Assembly (NCBI RefSeq): GCF_001274935.1
Contig: NZ_LILC01000002.1
Span: 62,001 to 126,000, forward strand
Direction: 5' to 3'
Origin: Priestia koreensis
GTDB lineage: Bacteria; Bacillota; Bacilli; Bacillales; Bacillaceae_H
DNA length: 64,000 nucleotides
The position numbers and the translations under genes were made by a program. Positions 16,451 through 24,724 of this stretch are shown in pieces; positions within the stretch are counted from its first letter, which is position 1, and each line of letters starts with the position of its first letter. The notes beneath the pieces were generated by a model, which was not told the origin of the DNA, made no database searches, and saw nothing but the letters and a program-made list of their open reading frames with translations.

Positions 16451-16469
16451 GTAAATGGAAGCATTTACA
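16451..16469 (+). promoter_or_regulatory. Palindromic operator, cre-like, upstream of the amylase gene
   Basis: GTAAATG and CATTTAC form a perfect 7-bp inverted repeat with a 4-bp spacer. TGGAAGCATTTACA (16456-16469) inside it fits the CcpA cre pattern TGWAARCGYTWNCW at 12 of 14 positions. A TAAAAT box lies just upstream. Binding by CcpA or by the MalR-type regulator encoded downstream are both possible. Confidence 0.45.
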
Positions 16470-16538
16470 TAACGAGCGTATGTAAGGTAAGGATGGATGA
16501 TCGTGTCTAAAACGGCATAAAGGGGAGAACATACAGAA

Positions 16539-18068
16539 GTGCAAAAGCAAAAATGGGGTATTGTTGTCATTATATTATTATTACTAGGAATGAGTATTCC
16601 TGCCAAGGCAAACGCTGCCACTGATCGAAAATGGCAGGACGAAATGATGTATTTTATTATGGTCGATCGCTTTAATAACGGAGATGTAAAAAATGATGGT
16701 GATGCAAATCCGGATGACCCAAAGGCTTATCATGGCGGCGATATCCAAGGAATCATAGAGAAGCTTGATTATATTAAAGATATGGGGTTTACATCGATTT
16801 GGCTGACGCCTATTTTCTATAATGAACAGAAGGGATACCACGGCTACTGGATCCAAGATTTTTATAAGGTGGACGAGCACTTTGGTACGATACAAGACTT
16901 TAAAAAGTTAGTTAAGGAAGCTCATAAGCGCGATATGAAGGTTATTTTAGATTTTGTAGCTAATCATACCGGTTATCAGCATCCATGGCTAAAAGACCCG
17001 GCGAAGAAAGATTGGTTTCATGAAAAGAAAGACATTGTGAACTGGAACAGTCAGGATGAGATTGAAAACGGATGGCTATACGGTCTTCCGGATTTGAATC
17101 AAGAAAATCCAGACGTAAAGAAGTATTTGATCGATGCGGGCAAATGGTGGATTAAAGAAACGGATATTGATGGTTATCGTTTGGATACGGTTCGTCACGT
17201 ACCGAAAGAATTTTGGACTGAATTCTCAGAGGAAATGAAGAAAACAAAAAAAGATTTTTTCTTATTAGGAGAAGTTTGGAACAGCGATCCTCGTTATCTG
17301 GCAGAATATCAAAAAATAGGAATTGATGCGATGGTTGATTTTCCTCTATACGATCAGCTTACAAACATCTTTTCAAACGTAGATGAATCACAGGAAAACT
17401 TAATTGCATCGTGGAAGCGAAACAAAGTCGCGTATCCTCACCCGTATTTACTCGGAACGTTTCTTGATAATCATGATACAGAGCGCTTTACGAGACAAGC
17501 ACTGCGGCATAAGCAGTATCCTGTGACACGTACGAAATTGGGATTAACATACTTATACGGGGCACCTGGTATTCCGATTGTCTACTACGGAACTGAAATT
17601 ACGTTAGATGGTGGAAAAGATCCTGATAATCGACGATTAATGAATTTTCAATCGGACAAGGAATTAGGAGAGTATGTGGGGAAACTCGCAGAGCTTCGTC
17701 GAAAGCATCCGTCTTTAAGAAGAGGAACGTTTGATTCCATTTACGAAGAGAATGGAATGGCTATTTACAAACGAACGTATAAAAACGAAACGACGCTTGT
17801 AGCCATTAACAATACATCAAAAAATCAGGTGGTTGATTTAAAAGAAGACTTTGGTCGAAAGAAAGAACTACGAGGCCTTTTAGAATCGGATTTTGTTCGA
17901 CCAGATGGTGATGTATACAAATTGTCTGTAAATCGGGAAACGGCAAATATTTATGTAGTAGCAGACAAATCAGGATTAAATATTCCGTATATCGCTGCGA
18001 TTGTAGCAATATATGTTGCGTTCATTGCTTTCTTATATTTTGCACGTAAACGTAGAAGAAAGGCATAA
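16539..18068 (+). CDS. Alpha-amylase (GH13) with C-terminal membrane anchor
   Basis: A 509-residue exported glycoside hydrolase. The signal peptide is residues 1-26, ending AKANA before ATDRKW. The catalytic barrel shows all four conserved GH13 regions: DFVANH, GYRLDTVRH (nucleophile Asp), GEVW (acid/base Glu) and FLDNHD (transition-state Asp). The C terminus has a hydrophobic span (IPYIAAIVAIYVAFIAFLYF) followed by RKRRRKA, so the enzyme is probably held in the membrane facing outward. The start is GTG with AGGGGAG upstream. A MalR-type regulator gene follows, pointing to starch or maltodextrin use. Confidence 0.9.
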   Translation: MQKQKWGIVVIILLLLGMSIPAKANAATDRKWQDEMMYFIMVDRFNNGDVKNDGDANPDDPKAYHGGDIQGIIEKLDYIKDMGFTSIWLTPIFYNEQKGYHGYWIQDFYKVDEHFGTIQDFKKLVKEAHKRDMKVILDFVANHTGYQHPWLKDPAKKDWFHEKKDIVNWNSQDEIENGWLYGLPDLNQENPDVKKYLIDAGKWWIKETDIDGYRLDTVRHVPKEFWTEFSEEMKKTKKDFFLLGEVWNSDPRYLAEYQKIGIDAMVDFPLYDQLTNIFSNVDESQENLIASWKRNKVAYPHPYLLGTFLDNHDTERFTRQALRHKQYPVTRTKLGLTYLYGAPGIPIVYYGTEITLDGGKDPDNRRLMNFQSDKELGEYVGKLAELRRKHPSLRRGTFDSIYEENGMAIYKRTYKNETTLVAINNTSKNQVVDLKEDFGRKKELRGLLESDFVRPDGDVYKLSVNRETANIYVVADKSGLNIPYIAAIVAIYVAFIAFLYFARKRRRKA

Positions 18069-18139
18069 TGAACAAATGAACTAGAAAAATAAATTCATTC
18101 TATTTTCATTTAATGAAAAGGAGAGAGGGGGAATTCTTT

Positions 18140-19168
18140 TTGGCTGTAACAATTAAAGATGTAGCACTTCGCGCAAACGTGGCGCCTTCTACCGTTTCAC
18201 GAGTAATCGCGAACAGCTCACGTATTAGTGAAAAAACAAAAAAACGTGTCCGAGCAGCAATGGAGGATCTCGGTTATCACCCAAATATTATCGCAAGAAG
18301 CTTAGCCAATAAATCCGCTCAGGCGATCGGTCTTGTCATGCCGAGCTCGGGAAATAAAGTGCTTCAAAATCCATTTTTCCCAGAGGTATTACGTGGGATC
18401 AGCATGGGAGCACATGAAGCAAAGCAGGCTCTTTACATGTCTACTGGTGAAACCGAAAGCGAGATTTTTCAAGAAGTCGTTCAAATGGTGCAAGGTCGAC
18501 GAGTTGACGGGATTATTTTGTTGTATTCGAAAGTAGAAGACAACATTTTAAGCTATTTAAAAGCGCAAAGCTTCCCGTTCGTTGTAATCGGAAAGCCGTT
18601 TAAAGACAATGATTCAATCACGTATGTTGATAACGATAATTTTCGTGCAGGACGTGAGGTGACCGAGTACCTAATAGGAAAAGGGCATCAAAATATTGCG
18701 TTTATTGGCGGTGACTTAGAGCTGGTCGTAACAATTGATCGCTTAACAGGATATGATAAAGCAATCCGTGGTGCAGGACTTCAATACCGAGATGATTATA
18801 TTATTCACGAGGAATTTCTACAACAGGGTGGTAAAGAAGCGGTTCATGAGTTAATGTCGCTTGAAGAGCCACCGACGGCTTTAGTCGTTGCGGATGACTT
18901 AATGGCGCTCGGCGTATTAAATACGCTAGACGAAATGGGAATATCTGTTCCAAATGATATTTCGATTGTCAGCTTTAATAACGTGTTGCTTGCCGAAATG
19001 TCGAGACCGTCTTTAACATCCGTCGACATTAATATTTATGATCTTGGCTATCAAGCCATTCGCTGCCTCATTGAACAAATTGAAAGTCCTTATGATATGG
19101 TGAAAAACATTAAAGTTCCTTATCAAATCATTGAGCGGAACTCATGTAAAAACCTTGTGAATTCGTAA
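18140..19168 (+). CDS. LacI family regulator, MalR/YvdE type
   Basis: A 342-residue repressor. The N-terminal helix-turn-helix reads VTIKDVALRANVAPSTVSRV with a hinge helix ending ARSLANKSA, and a periplasmic-binding-protein-like effector domain follows. The pattern resembles the maltose repressors MalR/YvdE (MdxR). TTG is taken as the start (MAVTIKDV); a long purine-rich ribosome site, GGAGAGAGGGGG, lies nine bases upstream, while the in-frame ATG at 18113 precedes that site. It lies 71 bp after the amylase gene and probably controls it and other maltodextrin genes. Confidence 0.85.
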   Translation: MAVTIKDVALRANVAPSTVSRVIANSSRISEKTKKRVRAAMEDLGYHPNIIARSLANKSAQAIGLVMPSSGNKVLQNPFFPEVLRGISMGAHEAKQALYMSTGETESEIFQEVVQMVQGRRVDGIILLYSKVEDNILSYLKAQSFPFVVIGKPFKDNDSITYVDNDNFRAGREVTEYLIGKGHQNIAFIGGDLELVVTIDRLTGYDKAIRGAGLQYRDDYIIHEEFLQQGGKEAVHELMSLEEPPTALVVADDLMALGVLNTLDEMGISVPNDISIVSFNNVLLAEMSRPSLTSVDINIYDLGYQAIRCLIEQIESPYDMVKNIKVPYQIIERNSCKNLVNS

Positions 19169-19187
19169 TAAGTCGGGTTATATCCGC

Positions 19188-19223
19188 AAAAAAACGCGTC
19201 TAGCGAAGAGACGCGTTTTTTAT
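19188..19223. terminator. Convergent terminator
   Basis: AAAAAACGCGTCT pairs with AGACGCGTTTTTT across a short loop, with T or A runs on both sides. It serves the LacI-type gene and the convergent SDR gene. Confidence 0.85.
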
Positions 19224-19227
19224 CTGG

Positions 19228-20094
19228 TTAGCCGTTCACAATTTTTCCGCCGTTGACGTGAATAACTTGTCCAGCAATATAAGAAGAGTCATCACTTGCT
19301 AAAAAGACATAGCTTGGGGCCAATTCATGAGGCTGTCCGGCACGTTTCATCGGTGTATCAGCGCCGAATGTAGCGACTTGATCACTAGAGAACGTAGAAG
19401 GGATGAGCGGTGTCCAAATAGGACCAGGAGCTACTGCGTTCACGCGAATTCCTTTATCAATAACGTCTTTTGACTGTGAAAGCGAACGCGTAAAGGTAGT
19501 AATTGCGCCTTTTGTAGATGAATAGTCAATTAATGTTGCATGACCTTGATAAGCGGTAATCGAGGAGGAGTTAATAATCGACCCTCCGGATGGTAGATGT
19601 GGAAGAACGGCTTTCGTTAAGTGAAACATGGAAAAAATGTTCGTGCGAAACGTTTTTTCCAATTGTTCAGCGGTAATGTCTAAAATACTGTCCTGCGGGT
19701 GCTGTTCACCAGCGTTATTTACTAAAATATCAATTTTTCCGAATGCTTCAAGCGTTTGCTTCACCACGTCTTGACAAAATTGTTCGTCACCAATGTCCCC
19801 AGCAAGTAGCAGGCATTTCTGTCCATTTTGCTCCACGAACTGCTTTGTTTCTTCAGCATCACTGCTTTCATTTAAGTAAACGATTGCGACGTCGGCGCCT
19901 TCTTTTGCATAATGGTAGGCAACGGCGCGACCAATTCCGCTGTCTCCACCCGTGACGATGGCTGTTTTGCCCGCTAGCTTATTTCCGCTCTTGTAAGCCT
20001 CGCTAATGGCAATTGGTTTCGGATTCATATCAGATTCTAGACCTGGTTGGCGGTCCTGATGTTGTGCAGGGAATGTTTGTTTTTGTTCACTCAT
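19228..20094 (-). CDS. SDR family oxidoreductase, general-stress type (YdaD/YhxC-like)
   Basis: A 288-residue short-chain dehydrogenase with the extended hydrophilic N terminus (QDRQPGLESDMNPKP) found in the Gsp39/YdaD group. The cofactor motif is TGGDSGIGRA (about residue 48), NNAG near 127, catalytic Ser in NSSSITAY and the YSSTKG Tyr-Lys pair, and VAPGPIWTPLIPS near the end. The substrate is unknown. The upstream region carries a sigma-B-like promoter, in line with the stress-induced members of this group in B. subtilis. Confidence 0.88.
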   Translation of the reverse strand: MSEQKQTFPAQHQDRQPGLESDMNPKPIAISEAYKSGNKLAGKTAIVTGGDSGIGRAVAYHYAKEGADVAIVYLNESSDAEETKQFVEQNGQKCLLLAGDIGDEQFCQDVVKQTLEAFGKIDILVNNAGEQHPQDSILDITAEQLEKTFRTNIFSMFHLTKAVLPHLPSGGSIINSSSITAYQGHATLIDYSSTKGAITTFTRSLSQSKDVIDKGIRVNAVAPGPIWTPLIPSTFSSDQVATFGADTPMKRAGQPHELAPSYVFLASDDSSYIAGQVIHVNGGKIVNG

Positions 20095-20135
20095 GAAAAA
20101 ATTCCTCCTTCAATAATTGGTAATCTGTAGAATTT

Positions 20136-20160
20136 ATTCCCTAGTTAGTATTGAATAATC
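20136..20160 (-). promoter_or_regulatory. Sigma-B-like promoter of the SDR gene
   Basis: On the minus strand GATTAT (20155-20160) is followed after 13 bp by GGGAAT (20136-20141). The -10 fits GGGWAW exactly; the -35 matches four of six positions of GTTTAA. It is about 45 bp upstream of the SDR start. Confidence 0.55.
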
Positions 20161-20192
20161 ATCTTTTTTTATCCGTGCGCACATCTCAATAA

Positions 20193-20224
20193 AAAAAGAG
20201 GGCGCAATAGGCGCCCTCTTTTTG
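20193..20224 (-). terminator. Terminator after yitK
   Basis: AAAAAGAGGGCGC pairs with GCGCCCTCTTTTT around a short loop. It directly abuts the yitK stop codon on the minus strand, and its poly-T end lies toward the SDR gene. Confidence 0.85.
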
Positions 20225-20716
20225 TTAGCGGTAATTAATGAATTGCACGTCAACAGATAAATCAGCCTGTCTAACAGTGTTAATGACCTGCTGTAGATCA
20301 TCACGGCTTTTTCCTGTGACACGTACTTGATCGTCTTGTACTTGCGTTTTCACCTTAAGACCTGAATTTTTGATAAGCGTATTAATCTTTTTAGCGTTTT
20401 CTTTGTCAATACCTTGCACAAGCTTCCCGCGCTGTCTTACCGTGCCACCAGATGCGTTTTCAACTTTTCCGTAAGAAATGTTCTTTGTTGGAACATTTCG
20501 TTTGATGAGCTTGGAAACGAGAACATCTTTCAGTTGTTCAAGCTTAAATTCATCATCTGAAATGAGTACAAGCTCTTCCTTATCAAGGGAAACATCACTT
20601 TTACTTCCTTTAAAATCATAGCGGTTTTTAACTTCCTTTAACGCGATTTGAATGGCGTTTGTGACTTCAGATAAGTCAACCTGAGATACAATATCAAATG
20701 AGCTGTCCTTTGCCAT
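20225..20716 (-). CDS. yitK: YajQ family nucleotide-binding protein (YitK)
   Basis: A 163-residue protein matching the YajQ/UPF0234 family from end to end: [42 protein letters not shown], and a C-terminal [13 protein letters not shown] segment. The internal ATG at 20716 is used because GGAGGAG precedes it and it gives the family N terminus. In some Gram-negatives YajQ proteins bind cyclic di-GMP; in Bacillus the ligand is not established. B. subtilis has yitK next to yitL as here, though the two are divergent in this window. Confidence 0.92.
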   Translation of the reverse strand: MAKDSSFDIVSQVDLSEVTNAIQIALKEVKNRYDFKGSKSDVSLDKEELVLISDDEFKLEQLKDVLVSKLIKRNVPTKNISYGKVENASGGTVRQRGKLVQGIDKENAKKINTLIKNSGLKVKTQVQDDQVRVTGKSRDDLQQVINTVRQADLSVDVQFINYR

Positions 20717-20954
20717 TAATTCTCCTCCGATTCCGTAATGGTTTTTATTTTCTTCAAATAAGAGAGGAATAAAAAAATTTGTAATGGTCATTATGTAAAA
20801 AAAGTGAGTCCTCTCTAAGTATCAAATGAATTTGATACCACTATTATAGACAAAAACTCTATGGAAGAACACCTTCATGCCTATTGAAGGGAAGTCAGCG
20901 AATTGATACAATAAAACATATGACTGTTCAAAAAAGGAAGGAATTAAAAAATAC

Positions 20955-21821
20955 ATGATGAATGAATTAAGACCTGGAGAGATTGTGACACTGTCGGTAT
21001 ACCGCACAACTCCACTTGGATATATATTAACGAACGAAGCAGCAGAAGAAGTGTTTCTTCACCGTAACGAAGCAACACGTGAGCTAGCAGAAGATGAAGA
21101 AGTAGATGTATTTCTTTATATAGATCAAAAAAGCCGCTTAACAGCTACGATGGCGATGCCAAAAATTCAAGAAGGTACGTACGAATGGTTAGAAGTAGTT
21201 GACGTAAAACGTCGTATGGGAGCATTCGTAAACATCGGAACGAACAAAGACTTGTTGATTGCGGCAAGTGACCTACCGCTTTACGAAGACTCATGGCCAC
21301 AAGTAGGAGACCGCTTATATTGCTCAATGCGTATCACGCATAGAGGTATGATGTACGGACGTTTGGCGACTGACGATATTATGAAAGACCGTATGACGCC
21401 AGCACCTCGCGAGTTGTTTAACCGTGATCTAGAAGGAATCGTGTATCGCTTATTAAAAGTCGGCACATACATCGTAACAGACGAGGGATACGTTGGCTTC
21501 GTTCATGAGACGGAACGTAAAGAAGAGCCTCGCTTAGGTGAACGTGTGAAAGCTCGTGTTATTAACGTAAAAGACGATGGGACGCTCAACTTATCGTTAC
21601 TCGGACGTAAACAAGAAAGCATGGGTGGAGATGCAGAACAACTTTACGAATATATGGAGAGCCGCGGTGGTGCAATGCCATTTTGGGATAAAAGCTATCC
21701 GGAAGATATCCGTGAGCGTTTTAATATGAGTAAAGCAGCGTTCAAACGTGCTCTTGGTCAATTGATGAAAGAGGACAAGGTATATCAAGAAGAAGGTTGG
21801 ACATATTTTAAAGGGAAATAA
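20955..21821 (+). CDS. cvfB: S1-type RNA-binding regulator CvfB (YitL)
   Basis: A 288-residue protein of the CvfB family: several S1/OB-fold units (about residues 5-60, 65-130, 145-210; for example VVDVKRRMGAFVNIGTNKDLL and VKDDGTLNLSL) and a C-terminal winged-helix region (FNMSKAAFKRALGQLMKE). CvfB proteins bind RNA and affect virulence or gene expression in staphylococci. Two ATGs in tandem (20955, 20958) are possible starts; the ribosome site AGGAAGG is somewhat far from either. Position next to yitK matches B. subtilis yitL. Confidence 0.9.
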   Translation: MMNELRPGEIVTLSVYRTTPLGYILTNEAAEEVFLHRNEATRELAEDEEVDVFLYIDQKSRLTATMAMPKIQEGTYEWLEVVDVKRRMGAFVNIGTNKDLLIAASDLPLYEDSWPQVGDRLYCSMRITHRGMMYGRLATDDIMKDRMTPAPRELFNRDLEGIVYRLLKVGTYIVTDEGYVGFVHETERKEEPRLGERVKARVINVKDDGTLNLSLLGRKQESMGGDAEQLYEYMESRGGAMPFWDKSYPEDIRERFNMSKAAFKRALGQLMKEDKVYQEEGWTYFKGK

Positions 21822-21825
21822 AGAA

Positions 21826-21862
21826 AAGAGGTCTTCGCGATGAGCGAAGGCCTCTTTTTCTT
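21826..21862. terminator. Convergent terminator after cvfB
   Basis: A 13-bp stem (AAGAGGTCTTCGC with GCGAAGGCCTCTT, one G-T pair) ends in TTTTTCTT. It reaches the stop codon of the convergent small gene. Confidence 0.8.
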
Positions 21863-21998
21863 ATAGATGATCCGTCTTTTTGGAAAATTGATTTTTTCCT
21901 TTTTGACGATTTTCTTCAGCAAGCTGGTTTTTTAACTCATGCTCCGCGTTGTTGTCGTGAGCTTTTTTATCATTATCACTCGTACGGAATTTACCCAT
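21861..21998 (-). CDS. 45-residue hydrophilic protein (DUF3941-like)
   Basis: A short highly charged protein, MGKFRTSDNDKKAHDNNAEH at its start and ending KKTDHL, with no hydrophobic segment. AAAGGAGTG stands ten bases before the ATG, so this start is used rather than the upstream in-frame ATG at 22043. It resembles small uncharacterised Bacillus proteins I recall as DUF3941; a spore-related role is possible but not shown. It lies 63 bp downstream of degV on the same strand. Confidence 0.7.
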   Translation of the reverse strand: MGKFRTSDNDKKAHDNNAEHELKNQLAEENRQKGKNQFSKKTDHL

Positions 21999-22061
21999 GT
22001 TGTGACACTCCTTTATAAGTTCGGTCACTAATAGGTTTTCCAAATGTGTAATGGTTATGTG

Positions 22062-22919
22062 TTACAGCTTTTTGTTTAAGAAAAATAGCGCGATGGTTCC
22101 GGGCCCTGAATGTGATCCAACGGCAGAGCCGATCATGCTAATTAAAAATGATTCGCATCCAAACTCTTCTTTAATCATGTCTCTTAATGCAAAAGCTGTT
22201 GCCTCATCATCACCATGACTAATCGCAATTGTTTGATGTGCCAAATCCTCTCCGCGCTCTTTCATCAAATCAACCATGCGGCGTAATACCTTTTTACGAC
22301 CGCGTAACTTTTCTAGTGGAATCAGCTTGCCGTCCTCAACGTGTAGAAGTGGCTTGATGTTTAATAACCCTCCTACAAAAGCAGAGGCTTTGCTGACACG
22401 TCCACCTTGAGCAAGGAAATCAAGATCGTCAACGGTAAAAATGTGCTCCATATGAATGCAGTATTCTTTTACCTTCGCCACAAAGTCGGTAAACGAAGGG
22501 TTTGTCTTTAGGAACTCAACAGCATGATGAACAGCTAGACCTTGACCGAGGGAAGCACATTTTGAATCGATAATTTCAAATTCAAAATCAGGATACTTCT
22601 CTAGAATTTCTTCACGTACCATCATCGCTGTTTGATACGTTCCTGAGAGCTGAGATGAAAAGGCAATATATAAGCACGGCTCGTTTTTTTGTGCCATCTG
22701 TTCAAATAACTCCATTAAAGCAGCAGGAGAGGCTTGAGACGTTTTTGGCATAGCACCTTTACGAATTTCAGCATATACATCTTTGGATGAAATGGTTTCT
22801 TGATCTAAATATTCTTTATCGTTGAGATGAACACGAAGGGGCAACAACGTAACGTTGTTTTCTTTATAATAGTTAACTGGTAAGTCACTCGCGCTATCCG
22901 TAATAATAGTAATGGACAT
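22062..22919 (-). CDS. yitS: DegV family fatty-acid-binding protein (YitS)
   Basis: A 285-residue protein with the DegV fold: N-terminal [12 protein letters not shown], a [13 protein letters not shown] segment (about residue 60), the [11 protein letters not shown] segment near residue 88, and [19 protein letters not shown] near 173. DegV/FakB proteins hold a fatty acid for phosphorylation by the FakA kinase, feeding exogenous fatty acids into phospholipids. Whether this copy does so is inferred. It is divergent from yitT, as expected from the yitS-yitT neighbourhood of B. subtilis. Confidence 0.9.
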   Translation of the reverse strand: MSITIITDSASDLPVNYYKENNVTLLPLRVHLNDKEYLDQETISSKDVYAEIRKGAMPKTSQASPAALMELFEQMAQKNEPCLYIAFSSQLSGTYQTAMMVREEILEKYPDFEFEIIDSKCASLGQGLAVHHAVEFLKTNPSFTDFVAKVKEYCIHMEHIFTVDDLDFLAQGGRVSKASAFVGGLLNIKPLLHVEDGKLIPLEKLRGRKKVLRRMVDLMKERGEDLAHQTIAISHGDDEATAFALRDMIKEEFGCESFLISMIGSAVGSHSGPGTIALFFLNKKL

Positions 22920-23055
22920 AAATAGACACCTTCCTAAAAATCATAACGTTTTGTAATTGGTAAAAAAGGAAACCATATGAATAACAATTGTTCCTTTCAA
23001 GCGTATGCATTATACCATATTGTGCACATGAGTTGTTTAACAGGAGGAGATCTTC

Positions 23056-23898
23056 ATGGTGATGGTGGAACTGAAAAAGTTAGTTGTCGTGCTGATAGGG
23101 GCTTTGTTTAATGCGCTCTCATTAAACCTGTTCTTAATTCCAGCCAACGTCTACGCGAGTGGATTTACAGGGGTCTCGCAGCTTGTCTCAAGCATTTTAA
23201 ATGATTATACCCCCTTACATCTTTCGACGGGTTTTCTTCTATTCCTTCTTAATATCCCCGTTACCATTCTCGGATGGAAAAAGGTTGGGAAATCATTCAC
23301 ATTATATAGTTTTTTGAGCGTTATCGCTACTTCGTTGTTTTTATCTCTTATACCCGTTATTGAGCTTTCTCATGACATTTTATTAAACGCCGTATTTGGT
23401 GGAGTGATCGCAGCAGTAGGTGTAGGGATTACGCTAAAGTGGGGGGCATCTACAGGCGGTTTAGACATTGTAGCTATGGTGCTGTCCCGAATGAAAGATA
23501 AACCGGTAGGAACGTATTTCTTTCTTTTAAATGCCATTATCATCGTCAGCGCCGGCCTTCTTTACGGATGGGAAAAGGCACTGTACACGCTCGTTACGCT
23601 CTATGTATGTACACGAGTGATTGATACGATTCATACGCGTCACGTGAAATTAACCGTAATGATTGTAACTAAAAAAGGCGAAGATTTAAAAAAAGCGATT
23701 CATGCTAAGCTTGTACGAGGCATCACGACTGTACCCGCTAAAGGCGGATTTACGAATGAAGAAAAAGAAATGATGATTATTGTGATTACGCGATACGAGC
23801 TCTATGATATTGAGCGTATTATAAAAGAGGTAGATCCAAACGCCTTCACAAATATCGTGCAAACAACAGGTGTCTTTGGAATGTTTCGAAAAGATTAA
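23056..23898 (+). CDS. yitT: YitT family membrane protein
   Basis: A 280-residue protein with five to six membrane segments in the first 200 residues (DUF161-type, GALFNALSLNLFLIPANVYASGFTG motif and GGVIAAVGVGITLKWGASTGG), then a soluble C-terminal DUF2179 domain (VKLTVMIVTKK through DPNAFTNIVQTTGVFG). AGGAGG lies eight bases before the ATG. Function is unknown. Confidence 0.9.
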   Translation: MVMVELKKLVVVLIGALFNALSLNLFLIPANVYASGFTGVSQLVSSILNDYTPLHLSTGFLLFLLNIPVTILGWKKVGKSFTLYSFLSVIATSLFLSLIPVIELSHDILLNAVFGGVIAAVGVGITLKWGASTGGLDIVAMVLSRMKDKPVGTYFFLLNAIIIVSAGLLYGWEKALYTLVTLYVCTRVIDTIHTRHVKLTVMIVTKKGEDLKKAIHAKLVRGITTVPAKGGFTNEEKEMMIIVITRYELYDIERIIKEVDPNAFTNIVQTTGVFGMFRKD

Positions 23899-23901
23899 GA
23901 A

Positions 23902-23938
23902 AAAAGCCGCGTGTCTTAGAAGACACGTGGCTTTTAGG
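23902..23938. terminator. Convergent terminator after yitT
   Basis: A 16-bp stem (AAAAGCCGCGTGTCTT with AAGACACGTGGCTTTT, one G-T pair) and a two-base gap, placed between yitT and the convergent Ala/Gln-rich gene. Confidence 0.8.
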
Positions 23939-23940
23939 TG

Positions 23941-24459
23941 TTACTTTTTCGAATCCATTTTGCTTGCTAGCTGCTGAAGCTGCTGACGTTCTTCAGGTGA
24001 CGCCTGCTTAGAAGCAAATGACATGATTTCTTCTGCAATCTCAACATCATTAGAAGGTGCTGCCTGGTGGCTTGTTGCACCAACGTGTCCTGGTGTATGA
24101 GAAGAAAAATCTTCAGACAAGTCTACACGACCAGCTGCTTGTGGAGCAGATGTCGCTGCTGTTACTTGCTGAGTAGGTGCAGAAGCGGTTGGCTGAGCGT
24201 TTAGTGAATTTTGTAGCTTCGCCATACCTTCTTTATCGAATCCATCTGCTTGTGAAATAGCAGCAGATAAAATTTCGTTTGAAATATCTAACTGTCCATT
24301 TTGTCCTCTTGAACCTGATGCTGCAGCTTGTTGAGGCTGAGCTTCGACAGACTGTTGTGCGGGAGGAGCTTGGTGCTCTTGTTTTGGTTGTTCATTAGAA
24401 CCTTTTAAAGCTTGTTGAACAGCGTTTTTCGCTAAACCAAATAGAGATGAATTATTCAT
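23941..24459 (-). CDS. Ala/Gln-rich protein with a duplicated motif, function unknown
   Basis: A 172-residue protein with no signal peptide or membrane segment. Two similar 30-residue blocks, LDISNEILSAAISQADGFDK (about 57-76) and VEIAEEIMSFASKQASPEER (about 138-157), each followed by a Leu/Gln helix, are joined by low-complexity linkers rich in Ala, Gln, Pro and Thr. The opening (LFGLAKNAVQQALKG) vaguely recalls DUF3813 proteins, which I cannot confirm. Its ATG overlaps the stop of the upstream 51-residue gene (TAATG), and GGAGG lies inside that gene, so translation is coupled. Confidence 0.7.
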   Translation of the reverse strand: MNNSSLFGLAKNAVQQALKGSNEQPKQEHQAPPAQQSVEAQPQQAAASGSRGQNGQLDISNEILSAAISQADGFDKEGMAKLQNSLNAQPTASAPTQQVTAATSAPQAAGRVDLSEDFSSHTPGHVGATSHQAAPSNDVEIAEEIMSFASKQASPEERQQLQQLASKMDSKK

Positions 24460-24614
24460 TACATAGTACCTCCATCAAGTGAGGAATGCGACACAGGAGT
24501 TTTGAGTGCTTCAGCCTCAGCCATTGTTAAATGGTAAGGAATGCGTTCATCATGTAAAGCCACTGCATTTTTCCCTTGCTGAATAAAACGTTTCGACTTA
24601 TTACTTCTGCCCAT
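24459..24614 (-). CDS. 51-residue hydrophilic protein upstream of the Ala/Gln-rich gene
   Basis: The product opens MGRSNKSKRFIQQGKNAVAL and ends VSHSSLDGGTM; it is basic at the N terminus, with no hydrophobic segment. AGGGGG lies eight bases before the ATG. The stop overlaps the next start by one base (TAATG). Supporting signs are the ribosome site, the coupling, and codons like those of the neighbours. I do not recognise the family. Confidence 0.65.
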   Translation of the reverse strand: MGRSNKSKRFIQQGKNAVALHDERIPYHLTMAEAEALKTPVSHSSLDGGTM

Positions 24615-24636
24615 CGTTCATTCCCCCTACATAATA

Positions 24637-24667
24637 AGAATCGACACCGTAATGGTATCGATTCTAG
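24637..24667 (-). terminator. Hairpin between yitU and the 51-residue gene
   Basis: AGAATCGACACC pairs with GGTATCGATTCT (one mismatch) around GTAAT. On the minus strand it is followed by TTATTATG, a weak T tract, so it may partly terminate yitU transcription. Confidence 0.5.
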
Positions 24668-24724
24668 TATCTGTACTTATGGAAGAAATATCGCGTTTAA
24701 AATTTACCTGTTGTTGAAAAATAA

